Part shown: one piece after another, positions 34,947-43,079 of the stretch
How the letters are laid out: every line of letters begins with the position of its first letter
Numbering within the stretch: the first letter of the stretch is position 1
Made by a program: the position numbers and the translations under genes
Assembly: GCF_900119075.1 (NCBI RefSeq)
Contig: NZ_FPIP01000011.1
Location: forward strand, 62,001 to 126,000
DNA: 64,000 nt
Source: Ruminococcus flavefaciens
GTDB taxonomy: Bacteria; Bacillota; Clostridia; Oscillospirales; Ruminococcaceae
Direction of reading: 5' to 3'
The notes under the pieces: generated by a model
What the model was told of the DNA's origin: nothing
Databases searched by the model: none
The model's input: the letters and a program-made list of their open reading frames with translations, nothing else

Positions 34947-35430
34947 ATACATAGCCCTCCTTTTCAAGCTCTGTTTTCAGTTTCTTTCTTCCGCGCTGCA
35001 AAAGCGAGCTGACCGTATTTTCATTCTTTCCCAGAAGCGATGCTATCTCCTTTACGGTGTACTCCTCAAAATAATAGAGGAATATCACCGATGAATACTT
35101 TTCGGGGAGCTTTGCTATCATCTCTCTTATCTCGTTGTCTCTCGGCGTAAACTCGCAGCTAAGAGTGCTTGCAAGAGCTTCGTCAAGGGGAGAATTTTTC
35201 ATCATACGGGCGCTTTTTCTCAGGTTTTTGCAGCGGTTTATGGCTGAACGAAGCAGCCATGCTTTCATGTGTTCATCGGACTCAAAATCCTGCGGTCTTG
35301 CATGGAGTGCCAGAAAGACCTCCTGTGTTATGTCCTCTGCCTCGGTATAATTTCCCGTCATGGCAAAGGCGGTCCGCAGAACTGTGTCGCCGAATTTATT
35401 GAATGCATACAGCGCTGAATTATCATTCAT
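34936..35430 (-). CDS. ECF-type RNA polymerase sigma factor
   Basis: 164 aa. Region 2 (DITQEVFLALHARPQDFESDEHMKAWLLRSAINRCKNLRKS) and region 4 (LPEKYSSVIFLYYFEEYTVKEIASLLGKNENTVSSLLQRGRKKLK) are complete. It directs transcription of an unknown regulon and is coupled to the anti-sigma gene downstream. SD AAAGGAGG before ATG 35430. Confidence 0.92.
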   Translation of the reverse strand: MNDNSALYAFNKFGDTVLRTAFAMTGNYTEAEDITQEVFLALHARPQDFESDEHMKAWLLRSAINRCKNLRKSARMMKNSPLDEALASTLSCEFTPRDNEIREMIAKLPEKYSSVIFLYYFEEYTVKEIASLLGKNENTVSSLLQRGRKKLKTELEKEGYVYEN

Positions 35431-35527
35431 GGTATTCCTCCTTTCCGTCGGAAGCGTCGCTTCACTAATATATACAATCCAGAAACGGATTTCCGTGCAA
35501 TTTACGCAAAATTTAAGCCGTTAGCTT

Positions 35528-35571
35528 GTAGGCATAATACGCACTGACGGGCGCACAGTGTGCGCCCCTAC
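35528..35571 (-). repeat. REP-like palindrome
   Basis: Minus strand GTAGGGGCGCACA / TGTGCGCCC (35571-35549). A second GTAG follows the CCGTTAGCTT flank on the plus strand at about 35527. The two GTAG tetramers face each other. Confidence 0.7.
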
Positions 35572-35577
35572 AAATAA

Positions 35578-35603
35578 AGCTCACCAACTCTCATTGGTGA
35601 GCT
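35578..35603 (-). terminator. Terminator after trxA
   Basis: 10-bp stem AGCTCACCAA / TTGGTGAGCT (35578-35587, 35594-35603), minus strand followed by TTATTTG. Confidence 0.77.
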
Positions 35604-35614
35604 TTGCTTACATA

Positions 35615-35938
35615 TTACTTTACATTCTCGAACAATGCTACGATATCCTCTTCGCCGCGCATTCCTACTGCCTGATTTACTATCTGTCCGTCCTTTAATA
35701 CCACAAGAAGCGGTATGCTGTCAACTCTGAATGCCGAAGCAAGCTCGGGCTGCTCGTCAACGTTGACCTTGCCGACCTTTATCCTGTCTGCGTACTTGTC
35801 GGCTACCAGCTCCACTATAGGTCCCATTTTCATGCACGGTGAGCACCACATTGCCCAGAAATCAAGAAGCACGGGTGTGTCCTTGTATAAAAGCACTTCT
35901 CTCTGGAAGTTTTCCTTTGTGATAACTACTTCTCTCAT
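35615..35938 (-). CDS. trxA: Thioredoxin
   Basis: 107 aa. Active site WCSPC at 31-35 (WCGPC in the classical protein), cis-proline in VDSIPLLVV. Cytoplasmic disulfide reductant. Last gene of the operon with the flavodiiron protein and the FTR-beta-like protein, which could be its electron partner. Confidence 0.92.
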   Translation of the reverse strand: MREVVITKENFQREVLLYKDTPVLLDFWAMWCSPCMKMGPIVELVADKYADRIKVGKVNVDEQPELASAFRVDSIPLLVVLKDGQIVNQAVGMRGEEDIVALFENVK

Positions 35939-35956
35939 GTTTTTACCTCCTGTTTA

Positions 35957-36403
35957 TTAAAGTTCCTTTGCGTAAAGGCGGTCTGTCTCGCCGCCGTAAT
36001 TGATTATGTCATGGATATATTCATATCCGTACTTCTCATAAAGTCCAGTATATTCCGTGGGTATATAGCTCCTTGTGAAGCCGAGCTCCCTCGCGTATCC
36101 GTTGGCGAAGTCTATGAGCTGTCCGCTGATACGGTGTCCCCTTGCGCTCTCCGTGACGAAGATACAGGATATCCACGGGTATATATCAGGCAGAGGGTAA
36201 TAGTCCGTTTTCATTATGGAAGCCATACCCACTATTTTTCCGTCCTGAACCGCGGCAAACATACACTCCCAGTCTGTGAACTCCCACGACCTGAGCATAT
36301 CAGCGATATGCTCCTTTACCTCATGCCATGAGCATTCCTCAACGAATTGCAGAAGCTCCTGAGCAAGCGGAGTGTCCTTATATACCTTGCTTATGGTAAG
36401 CAT
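35957..36403 (-). CDS. GNAT N-acetyltransferase
   Basis: 148 aa. The acetyl-CoA loop region ISCIFVTESARGHRISGQLIDFANGYARELGF is the GNAT A motif (RGHRISG stands for Q/RxxGxG/A). It resembles generic GNAT enzymes; acceptor unknown. Sits between the FTR-beta-like gene (3-base gap) and trxA. Confidence 0.83.
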   Translation of the reverse strand: MLTISKVYKDTPLAQELLQFVEECSWHEVKEHIADMLRSWEFTDWECMFAAVQDGKIVGMASIMKTDYYPLPDIYPWISCIFVTESARGHRISGQLIDFANGYARELGFTRSYIPTEYTGLYEKYGYEYIHDIINYGGETDRLYAKEL

Positions 36404-36405
36404 AA

Positions 36406-36609
36406 TCAGTCTTCCAGTGATTTATAATAGAGCAGACAATGACAGAAGCCCTCAAAATTCGGATCTGCTATCTGGTCGCGGAACTCCTTGCACATACACT
36501 TGTTTTCGGGAGTTTTTGCAAGTCTGCACGGACAGTAGCCGTCCTTCATTTTAAGTCCCTCTTTTATTCTGTCAACTACTTCTTTGTCGGGATTGAGCGT
36601 AATTTTCAT
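36406..36609 (-). CDS. Ferredoxin-thioredoxin reductase beta-like protein
   Basis: 67 aa. Cysteine pairs CPC (26/28), CMC (38/40) and CHC (56/58) match the catalytic beta chain of ferredoxin:thioredoxin reductase, which uses a 4Fe-4S cluster beside a disulfide to reduce thioredoxin. The protein is shorter than the plant/cyanobacterial chain (about 110) and no alpha chain is present. With trxA two genes away, a ferredoxin-to-thioredoxin route is likely. Confidence 0.85.
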   Translation of the reverse strand: MKITLNPDKEVVDRIKEGLKMKDGYCPCRLAKTPENKCMCKEFRDQIADPNFEGFCHCLLYYKSLED

Positions 36610-36630
36610 AATCAGTCCCTCCTCGTGATT

Positions 36631-37788
36631 TTATTTCATAAGCTCCTCTGCAAGCGCTTCTATCTGAGCGATATTCTCAGCCTTTACAGTGGACTTGATA
36701 GATACTGTAGTATCTGTCCATGTGATGTTCTTGGACTTCTCAAACATGGACTTTATTACCTTTGCAGCTGTAGCTGCCCAGCTTCCGTTCTCGATGATAC
36801 CGATAGTACGGTTCTGGTAGTTTCTCTCGGTAAGGTCGAGAATGAAGTGCTTCATGAACGGGAATATATCTGCGTTATATGTCGTTGTAGCAATAACAAG
36901 CTTTCCGTAGCGGAATGCGTCCTCAACTGACTCAGCCATATCCTCTCTTGCAAGGTCTGCGATAGCAACCTTAGGGCAGCCCTTTGCTTCGAGCTTTTCC
37001 TTGAGAAGCTCAGCAGCCTTCTTGGTATTGCCGTAAACTGATGTGTAAGCGATAAATATGCCCTCGGACTCAACACCGTAGCTTGACCATGTGTTGTAAA
37101 GTCCAAGATAGTAGCCGAGATTCTCCTTGAGAACAGGTCCGTGGAGAGGGCAGATAGTCTGGATATCAAGTGCAGCAGCCTTTTTCAGAACGCCCTGCAC
37201 CTGCATACCGTACTTGCCTACGATACCGAAGTAATAGCGGCGAGCTTCGCAAGCCCAGTCCTCCTCAACATCAAGAGCGCCGAACTTTCCGAATGCGTCA
37301 GCCGAGAACAGTACCTTGTCTGTGCTGTCGTATGTGAACATTACCTCAGGCCAGTGAACCATAGGTGCGAACACGAATGAAAGCTCGTGCTTGCCGAGAG
37401 AGAGCTTCTCCCCTTCCTTGACTTCGAGCTTGTTTGCGATTGCGAGTCCCTCGAAGAAATTGTCTATCATGCCGAATGTCTTGGAGTTTCCTACGATAGC
37501 AGCCTCCGGGTACTTTTCAATGAAGTGCTTGAGGTTTGCGGAGTGGTCGGGCTCCATGTGCTGAACGATAAGATAATCAGGCTTGCGGTCACCGAGGACT
37601 TCAGCCATATTGCCGAGCCACTGGTCTGTGAAATTGCCGTCAACTGTATCAAAAACAGCAATCTTGTCGTCAACTATCATATATGAATTATAAGCCATGC
37701 CGTTTGGCACGTCGTACTGTCCCTCAAAGAGGTCAAGCTCATGGTCGTTTACTCCGATATAGTAAATGTCATTGGTTATTTTATTCAT
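36631..37788 (-). CDS. fprA: Flavodiiron protein (FprA, A-type flavoprotein)
   Basis: 385 aa. N-terminal MBL-fold diiron domain with HMEPDHS (about 79-85) and PLHGPV; C-terminal flavodoxin domain with FMN loop TSVYGNTKKA. No rubredoxin domain is fused. These enzymes reduce O2 (or NO) to water in anaerobes, taking electrons from rubredoxin or a similar carrier. First gene of the redox operon; a palindrome before it may be an operator. Confidence 0.92.
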   Translation of the reverse strand: MNKITNDIYYIGVNDHELDLFEGQYDVPNGMAYNSYMIVDDKIAVFDTVDGNFTDQWLGNMAEVLGDRKPDYLIVQHMEPDHSANLKHFIEKYPEAAIVGNSKTFGMIDNFFEGLAIANKLEVKEGEKLSLGKHELSFVFAPMVHWPEVMFTYDSTDKVLFSADAFGKFGALDVEEDWACEARRYYFGIVGKYGMQVQGVLKKAAALDIQTICPLHGPVLKENLGYYLGLYNTWSSYGVESEGIFIAYTSVYGNTKKAAELLKEKLEAKGCPKVAIADLAREDMAESVEDAFRYGKLVIATTTYNADIFPFMKHFILDLTERNYQNRTIGIIENGSWAATAAKVIKSMFEKSKNITWTDTTVSIKSTVKAENIAQIEALAEELMK

Positions 37789-37812
37789 TGGTAATACCTC
37801 TTTTCAATTATT

Positions 37813-37827
37813 TACGGATATTCCGTA
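37813..37827. promoter_or_regulatory. Palindromic operator candidate before fprA
   Basis: TACGGATATTCCGTA, arms of 6 bases with a 3-base centre, 25 bp before the fprA start. It does not match Rex, Fur or PerR boxes. A TATACT -10-like element lies just upstream on the minus strand. Confidence 0.45.
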
Positions 37828-38006
37828 TTACTTATTAAGTATAACATAAATAAGCATTATTGAATAGTGGCATTTGCAACAAATTTAAAGTTTTTTCTTT
37901 TATTATGCCGCACAAAACAAATAATATTCCTGCGCGGATTTGATTAGAGCGAATTATTCTGCGCATAATAATATCAGAAAAGCTATTCAAATAAAGACGT
38001 AAAATA

Positions 38007-38099
38007 ATGATTAACTTTCTCATTGGAAGCCTATTTGGCGGGCGGAGTGCCTCCGCTCCCGGCATATACTATTCATGTAAAGGAGTAATTTTATGTTAA
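38007..38099 (+). pseudogene. Broken copy of a DUF3789-type small membrane protein
   Basis: 30 codons starting MINFLIGSLFGG, similar to the start of the intact peptide at 38093 (MLSFLFGSMFGG), then divergent and without the hydrophobic continuation. No clear SD. Probably a truncated tandem duplicate. Confidence 0.45.
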
Positions 38100-38191
38100 G
38101 TTTTCTATTCGGCAGTATGTTTGGTGGAACTATGGGCGTAATAACAATGTGCCTCTGTACAGCGGCAAAGTGGGGCGACGGGCATATGTAA
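38093..38191 (+). CDS. Small membrane protein, DUF3789-like (32 aa)
   Basis: ATG at 38093 with SD AAAGGAG; stop at 38189. The sequence starts MLSFLFGSMFGGTMGV and forms one membrane helix ending in CTAAKWGD, the pattern of the short DUF3789 proteins. Function unknown. It is transcribed opposite to its neighbours. Confidence 0.65.
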   Translation: MLSFLFGSMFGGTMGVITMCLCTAAKWGDGHM

Positions 38192-38193
38192 TT

Positions 38194-38216
38194 GTAGGGG
38201 CGACGTTCCGACGCCC
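38194..38216 (+). repeat. GTAG-headed REP-like palindrome
   Basis: GTAG then GGGCG-ACGTTC-CGACGCCC pairing; begins 3 bases after the small protein stop. A hairpin AAGGGCGGCAT / ATGCCGCCCTT follows at 38234-38256 and may terminate serS transcription. Confidence 0.7.
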
Positions 38217-38281
38217 GTAAAATGCATAAATTAAAGGGCGGCATAATGCCGCCCTTCTACTTACTACTTTCTATTTTCTAC

Positions 38282-39574
38282 TCACTTCTTCTCAGGTACC
38301 TTGATGATATCCTTGCGCATATATGGCTGGAGTGCCTTTGGTATACGGATAGAACCGTCCTCGTTGAGGTTGTTCTCGAGGAATGCGATGAGCATTCTCG
38401 GAGGTGCTACAACTGTGTTATTCAGTGTGTGTGCAAAGTACTTGCTGCCGTCAGCAGCCTTTACTCTGATACCAAGACGACGAGCCTGTGCGTCGCCGAG
38501 GTTTGAACAGCTTCCTACCTCGAAGTACTTCTTCTGACGAGGTGACCATGCCTCAACATCGATAGACTTTACCTTCAGGTCTGCAAGGTCTCCCGAGCAG
38601 CACTCAAGAGTACGTACAGGTATATCAAGTGTGCGGAAGAACTCAACTGTATAGCTGTAGAGCTTGTGGAACCAGTCCATAGACTCCTCGGGCTTACATA
38701 CAACGACCATTTCCTGCTTCTCGAACTGGTGGATACGGTATACTCCGCGCTCCTCGATACCGTGAGCGCCTACCTCCTTACGGAAGCATGGAGAATAGCT
38801 TGTGAGAGTCTTTGGAAGCTCCTCCTCAGGAACGATAGTGTCGATGAACTTGCCTATCATAGAGTGCTCGGAAGTACCGATAAGGTAAAGATCCTCGCCC
38901 TCGATCTTGTACATCATGCCTTCCATTTCAGCGAAGCTCATAACGCCTGTAACGACGTTGCTTCTTATCATGAATGGAGGAATGTAGTATGTGAAGCCCT
39001 TGTCTATCATAAAGTCTCTTGCGTAAGAGAGTATGCAGCTCTGGAGCTGTGCAATGTCTCCGCAGAGATAGTAGAAGCCGTTGCCGCTTGTCTTACGTGC
39101 GCTGTCGATGTCGATACCGTTGAGCTTTTCCATGATATCAACGTGGTAAGGAACCTCAAATGCAGGAACAGCAGGTTCGCCGAACTTCTCGACTTCAACG
39201 TTCTCTGTGTCGTCCTTGCCTATCGGTACTGTCTCGTCGATGATATTTGGGATAACGAGCATTATCTCGCGGATATCAGCTTCGAGCTTTACTTCCAGCT
39301 GCTCTTTCTCCTCGAGCTCCTTGCCCATTGCAGAGACCTCAGCCTTTACCTTTTCAGCCTCGTCCTTCTGACCGTTCTTCATGAGACCGCCGATCTCTTT
39401 GCTCTTTACGTTACGTGTATTTCTCAGATTGTCGCAGGCGAGCTTAGTCTCTCTGTACTGCTTGTCCAGCTCGATGACCTTGTCAACGAGAGGGAGCTTG
39501 TCGTCCTGAAACTTCTTCTTGATGTTTTCCTTAACAAGCTCAGGGTTAGTTCTTATTAATTTAATATCTATCAT
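38282..39574 (-). CDS. serS: Seryl-tRNA synthetase
   Basis: 430 aa, full length. N-terminal coiled-coil arm (about 27-110) that binds the long variable arm of tRNA-Ser, then class II motifs: FRKEVGAHG / ERGVYRIHQFEKQEMV (motif 2) and NNTVVAPPRMLIAFLENN (motif 3). It charges tRNA-Ser and tRNA-Sec. It begins 11 bp after parB and has no T-box leader of its own, so it reads through from the parA promoter. Confidence 0.95.
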   Translation of the reverse strand: MIDIKLIRTNPELVKENIKKKFQDDKLPLVDKVIELDKQYRETKLACDNLRNTRNVKSKEIGGLMKNGQKDEAEKVKAEVSAMGKELEEKEQLEVKLEADIREIMLVIPNIIDETVPIGKDDTENVEVEKFGEPAVPAFEVPYHVDIMEKLNGIDIDSARKTSGNGFYYLCGDIAQLQSCILSYARDFMIDKGFTYYIPPFMIRSNVVTGVMSFAEMEGMMYKIEGEDLYLIGTSEHSMIGKFIDTIVPEEELPKTLTSYSPCFRKEVGAHGIEERGVYRIHQFEKQEMVVVCKPEESMDWFHKLYSYTVEFFRTLDIPVRTLECCSGDLADLKVKSIDVEAWSPRQKKYFEVGSCSNLGDAQARRLGIRVKAADGSKYFAHTLNNTVVAPPRMLIAFLENNLNEDGSIRIPKALQPYMRKDIIKVPEKK

Positions 39575-39585
39575 ATTTATTCTCC

Positions 39586-40446
39586 TTAGTCCTCTTTTGC
39601 AAGCTTTTCTGCCAAAGCTGCGAGGTCATTTTTATCATAAAATTCAAGTATCAGTGCGCCCTTGTTCTTACCGTAATCAACCTTGACCTTTCTGCCGAGG
39701 CGCTCGTTAAGTGAGAGCTCCATTTCCTTGAAATAATTGTCAATTTTTTTATTTGAAGCACTTGCAGCTGCTTCATCGCTGTGCTCTGCTGATTTCTGTG
39801 CAGCCTTTTCTACCTGACGTACTGTAAGTCCTCCGTCAGCCGCTCTCAGAGCCGTTGCAATAAGCATTTCCTCGTCCTCAAAGCCAAGGAGCGCTCTTGC
39901 ATGACCTGCTGAGATATCGCCGTTTTCAAGCATTTTAAGCACTCTCTCGGGCAGTGAGAGAAGTCTCACCGCATTTGCTACAGCAGAACGTGAACGTCCA
40001 ACCATTTTTGCGACTTTTTCCTGAGTCATGCCGTACTTATCTATGAGCTCCGCATAGCCTGCCGCTTCTTCAACGGGATTAAGATTTTCACGCTGGAGGT
40101 TCTCGATAATAGCTATCTGCATGGTCTCCAGATCGGAGAGCTCGCGGATATTTACGGGAACTTCGTCAAGCCCTGCCATTCTTGCCGCACGCCATCTTCT
40201 CTCGCCTGCTACTATCTGGTAGCCGCCTGTGCTGATAGGACGGACAAGTATTGGCTGGAGCATTCCGTGCTCGCGGATAGAATCCGCAAGAGCAGTTATA
40301 GCCTCATCGCTGAACGCCTTACGGGGCTGGTCGCGATTGGGCTCTATTTCAGATATGCGCAGTGTTTTCTTGACCTGTATCTCATTGGTATTGTCAATGA
40401 AAAGCGAATCAAGTCCGCCGCCTGCGCCTAAACCGCCTTTTGCCAT
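39586..40446 (-). CDS. parB: Chromosome partition protein ParB (Spo0J)
   Basis: 286 aa. CTP-binding ParB N-domain with the GERRWRA arginine patch (about 79-85), helix-turn-helix (MTQEKVAKMVGRSRSAVANAVRLL), and C-terminal dimer domain. It clamps DNA at parS sites, four of which lie at 41.4-45.0 kb. Follows parA by 16 bp. Confidence 0.93.
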   Translation of the reverse strand: MAKGGLGAGGGLDSLFIDNTNEIQVKKTLRISEIEPNRDQPRKAFSDEAITALADSIREHGMLQPILVRPISTGGYQIVAGERRWRAARMAGLDEVPVNIRELSDLETMQIAIIENLQRENLNPVEEAAGYAELIDKYGMTQEKVAKMVGRSRSAVANAVRLLSLPERVLKMLENGDISAGHARALLGFEDEEMLIATALRAADGGLTVRQVEKAAQKSAEHSDEAAASASNKKIDNYFKEMELSLNERLGRKVKVDYGKNKGALILEFYDKNDLAALAEKLAKED

Positions 40447-40462
40447 ATGTTATCCTCATTCG

Positions 40463-41290
40463 TCAAGACGAACGTTTTCCTTTCTTATGTTTTTTGAAAG
40501 AGAAGATCTTTTTCTTTTTCGGGAGCTCTAAGGGTTCGCCAAGCATTTCATGGCAAACAAGCTCATAGGACTCCGAGCCCTTTGACGCTTTATCATAGTA
40601 CATCACAGGCTTGCCGTGGCTGGGAGCTTCGGAAATACGAACATTTCTCGGCACCTTTGTCTTGAACACCTTATCCGGGAAGTATTTCTCGACCTCTGCT
40701 ACAACGTCGTTTGCAACATTAAGTCTGCCGTCGAACATTGTGAAGAGTATTCCCTCGATTTCAAGAGCCGGATTATAATTATTTTTAACTATTTTAATAG
40801 TGTTCACCAGCTGTGATAGTCCCTCAAGAGCGTAGAACTCCGCAAGCATAGGTACCATAACGCTGTCGCAGGCAACGAGACCGTTGATAGTTATTGTTCC
40901 GAGAGCAGGCGGACAGTCTATAAAGATGTAGTCAAAGTCGTCCTTGCAGGTCAGTATCTGCATTTTCAGTCTGTTGACTCTGTTCTCATACTCAGCAAGC
41001 TCTATTTCACAGCCTGCCAGAGCCTCTGTTGCAGGAACTATTGAAACGTTCTGAAACTCTGTCTGAACAGTCGCCTCCTGAATACGAGCCTTTCCTGTGA
41101 TAACATCATAGGTCGAAGCGCTGACAGACTTTTTCTTTATTCCGAAGCCTGTGGTCGTATTACCCTGTGGATCTGCGTCCACACAGAGGACTTTGAAGTC
41201 TCTTGAACCGAGATACGCAGCGATATTTATGACCGTTGTAGTCTTTCCGACGCCGCCCTTCTGGTTAGCAACAGCAATTATTTTGCCCAT
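40463..41290 (-). CDS. parA: Chromosome partition ATPase ParA (Soj)
   Basis: 275 aa. Deviant Walker A KGGVGKTTT (11-19), D-containing Walker B (FIDCPPALG), ADPQGNTT. It separates origins with ParB and in B. subtilis also tunes DnaA. The C-terminus is a basic tail (KKKKIFSFKKHKKGK). Promoter at 41320-41348 with two parS sites directly upstream. Confidence 0.94.
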   Translation of the reverse strand: MGKIIAVANQKGGVGKTTTVINIAAYLGSRDFKVLCVDADPQGNTTTGFGIKKKSVSASTYDVITGKARIQEATVQTEFQNVSIVPATEALAGCEIELAEYENRVNRLKMQILTCKDDFDYIFIDCPPALGTITINGLVACDSVMVPMLAEFYALEGLSQLVNTIKIVKNNYNPALEIEGILFTMFDGRLNVANDVVAEVEKYFPDKVFKTKVPRNVRISEAPSHGKPVMYYDKASKGSESYELVCHEMLGEPLELPKKKKIFSFKKHKKGKRSS

Positions 41291-41319
41291 ACTATCTTCC
41301 TTTCAGATTTACTTTTAAT

Positions 41320-41348
41320 ATTATACCACTTTTTTCACGCAATGTAAA
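41320..41348 (-). promoter_or_regulatory. Promoter of parA-parB-serS
   Basis: Minus strand TTTACA (41348-41343), 17-bp spacer, TATAAT (41325-41320). Confidence 0.75.
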
Positions 41349-41374
41349 TATGAAACGAAGATTTTTATAAAAAA

Positions 41375-41390
41375 TGTTTCACATGAAACA
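41375..41390. other. parS site 1
   Basis: TGTTTCACATGAAACA, one base (or its partner) from the parS consensus; perfect palindrome of 16 bp. Confidence 0.88.
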
Positions 41391-41418
41391 ATTGTGGTGC
41401 AAAAATCACCTCAAAATT

Positions 41419-41434
41419 TGTTTCACGTGAAACA
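41419..41434. other. parS site 2
   Basis: TGTTTCACGTGAAACA, an exact match to the parS consensus, 28 bp from site 1. Confidence 0.95.
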
Positions 41435-41443
41435 TTTCAGTGT

Positions 41444-42256
41444 TTATTTCTTTTGAATCGGTATACGAACACGGTATTCTATGTAGTCCTCGTTCTGGAT
41501 TTTTCGGGAATCCGCAGAGATTCCAGCCGCCTGCATAGTCTCAACAGCCTTATTAATTGTGTTGACGAACATCTTGACATTCTGAAACACCAGCGAACGC
41601 TTCTTATAGCTCACCTTGTCACGCTGACTGCCAATGAACTCGTCAATCAGCTTCTCAGAGCGCTCCACGTTCAGATTACTTTTGATTATCTTGCCAAGAA
41701 TGAACAGCCTATCCTCAGAACTGCCCAAACGAAGCAAGGCTCGCGCATGACGCTCGGTAAGCCCGTACTTGACTATAAACTCACGTTCTTTTTCAGTAAG
41801 CCGAAGCAATCTAAGCTTATTGGCAATGGTACTCTGAGCACGACCAAGTTTCGCCGCAGCGTCCTCCTGCGTCATGCCATAATGAGTTATCAACTTTTCA
41901 ATTGCCGAAGCCTCGTCAAAGAAAGACAAGTCCTGACGCTGAATGTTCTCCACAAGAGCAAGTACAGCCGAATGACGGTCACTGACCTCGTGTACAATAC
42001 ACGGGACAACGCTGAATTGGCACATTTTTGCCGCACGAAGCCTGCGCTCACCGGCAATAAGCTCATAGTGATTATCTTTTTTACGTACCGAAAGCGGCTG
42101 AAGAATACCGTTCTGCGCGATTGACTCCGCAAGTGACGTGATATCGTCCGTAAAATCCGTTCTCGGTTGATATGGGTTTGGTACAATGTCATCAATGTTA
42201 ATTTCTACGACTTTGTTCACAAGCTTTTCCTTAGTAAAATTCAAAAATCCTGCCAT
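41444..42256 (-). CDS. noc: ParB-family nucleoid protein, Noc-like
   Basis: 270 aa. ParB N-domain with GERRLRAAKM, helix-turn-helix (MTQEDAAAKLGRAQSTIANKLRLL) and a C-terminal domain unlike that of Spo0J. Its position between rsmG and parA matches B. subtilis noc, which binds its own sites and blocks Z-ring assembly over DNA. No classical Noc box (ATTTCCCGGGAAAT) was seen in the window, so it may use other sites or parS. Confidence 0.85.
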   Translation of the reverse strand: MAGFLNFTKEKLVNKVVEINIDDIVPNPYQPRTDFTDDITSLAESIAQNGILQPLSVRKKDNHYELIAGERRLRAAKMCQFSVVPCIVHEVSDRHSAVLALVENIQRQDLSFFDEASAIEKLITHYGMTQEDAAAKLGRAQSTIANKLRLLRLTEKEREFIVKYGLTERHARALLRLGSSEDRLFILGKIIKSNLNVERSEKLIDEFIGSQRDKVSYKKRSLVFQNVKMFVNTINKAVETMQAAGISADSRKIQNEDYIEYRVRIPIQKK

Positions 42257-42317
42257 GATATTACCTCCGAAGTATTTTCTAAACTTATCATATCACTATC
42301 GGGAAATACTTTCCATA

Positions 42318-42353
42318 CAAAAAAACCGCAGTTTTTCGAGCAAACTGCGGTTT
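42318..42353 (-). terminator. Terminator after rsmG
   Basis: 11-bp stem AAACCGCAGTT / AACTGCGGTTT (42323-42333, 42343-42353), minus strand followed by TTTTTG. It separates the mnmE-mnmG-rsmG unit from noc. A GGAAATACTTTCC palindrome lies just upstream of noc at 42302-42314. Confidence 0.87.
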
Positions 42354-42374
42354 TAATGACATTATTTAGTTTAA

Positions 42375-43079
42375 TCAAAGCTCTTTCTTCTTTATCTGAG
42401 CGCTATTTCTCGGGTATTTTATCGGAGTTTGCGATATTTTCTTAACTGTAATTATCCGACGCTGCTCATCAAAAAGACTATAATCGGTAATATCTTCGAT
42501 CTTACCACCTAAAAGCTCTATCGCATTTGTTCCACGTGAAACATCTTCACTGGGACCTTTCATGGAAATAAATGAACCTCCGACCTTTACAAAAGGTATG
42601 CAAAGCTCACTCAGTGTGCTGAGATTTGCAACTGCACGAGCACAGGAATAGTCAAACTGTTCCCTATATTCAGGCATTTTCGAGAAGTCCTCTGCTCTTC
42701 CGTGAATAAAATCAGCATGGATATCAAGCTTATCGCAAAGCTGCTTAAGAAAATCAATCCGCTTGTTAAGGCTGTCAAGTAGCGTTAACTTAATATCAGG
42801 ACGAAGTATTTTCAGCGGAATTGACGGAAAACCTGCCCCAGTACCTACGTCAATAAGAGTAGATTCAGGCTTTATATCAACGTATTTCAGCAAACAAGCC
42901 GAGTCGATAAAGTGCTTGCAGAGTATCTCCGTCGGCTCCGTGATAGCGGTAAGATTCACCTTTTTATTGTATTCAACGAGAAATTTCGCATAAATATCGA
43001 ATTTTTCATAAGCTTCACGTGAAAGCTCAATACCGCACTGAGAAAATTTTTCGCAAGATATTTCAAAATCAGGTAGCAT
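42375..43079 (-). CDS. rsmG: 16S rRNA (guanine527-N7)-methyltransferase
   Basis: 234 aa from ATG 43079 ([12 protein letters not shown]), SD AAAGGAGAG; overlaps the end of mnmG by 11 bases. SAM loop [16 protein letters not shown] (GxGxGFPG type) and the later [20 protein letters not shown] region are typical. It methylates G527 in the 530 loop of 16S rRNA. A parS site lies inside its coding sequence. Confidence 0.94.
   Translation of the reverse strand: MLPDFEISCEKFSQCGIELSREAYEKFDIYAKFLVEYNKKVNLTAITEPTEILCKHFIDSACLLKYVDIKPESTLIDVGTGAGFPSIPLKILRPDIKLTLLDSLNKRIDFLKQLCDKLDIHADFIHGRAEDFSKMPEYREQFDYSCARAVANLSTLSELCIPFVKVGGSFISMKGPSEDVSRGTNAIELLGGKIEDITDYSLFDEQRRIITVKKISQTPIKYPRNSAQIKKKEL
42528..42543. 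other. parS site 3, inside rsmG
   Basis: TGTTCCACGTGAAACA, matching the TGTTNCACGTGAAACA form. It is within the coding frame of rsmG. Confidence 0.9.

Noticed and set aside
39575-39585. T-box leader for serS
   Set aside because: Only 11 bp separate parB and serS, so there is no room for a T-box.
41444-42256. Second Spo0J as a plasmid-type partition protein
   Set aside because: The gene position next to rsmG and the different C-terminus fit chromosomal Noc, so no plasmid integration is needed.
43010-43027. A fifth parS site (GCTTCACGTGAAAGC region)
   Set aside because: Only the central TTCACGTGAA matches; the outer bases differ from TGTTTCACGTGAAACA on both sides.
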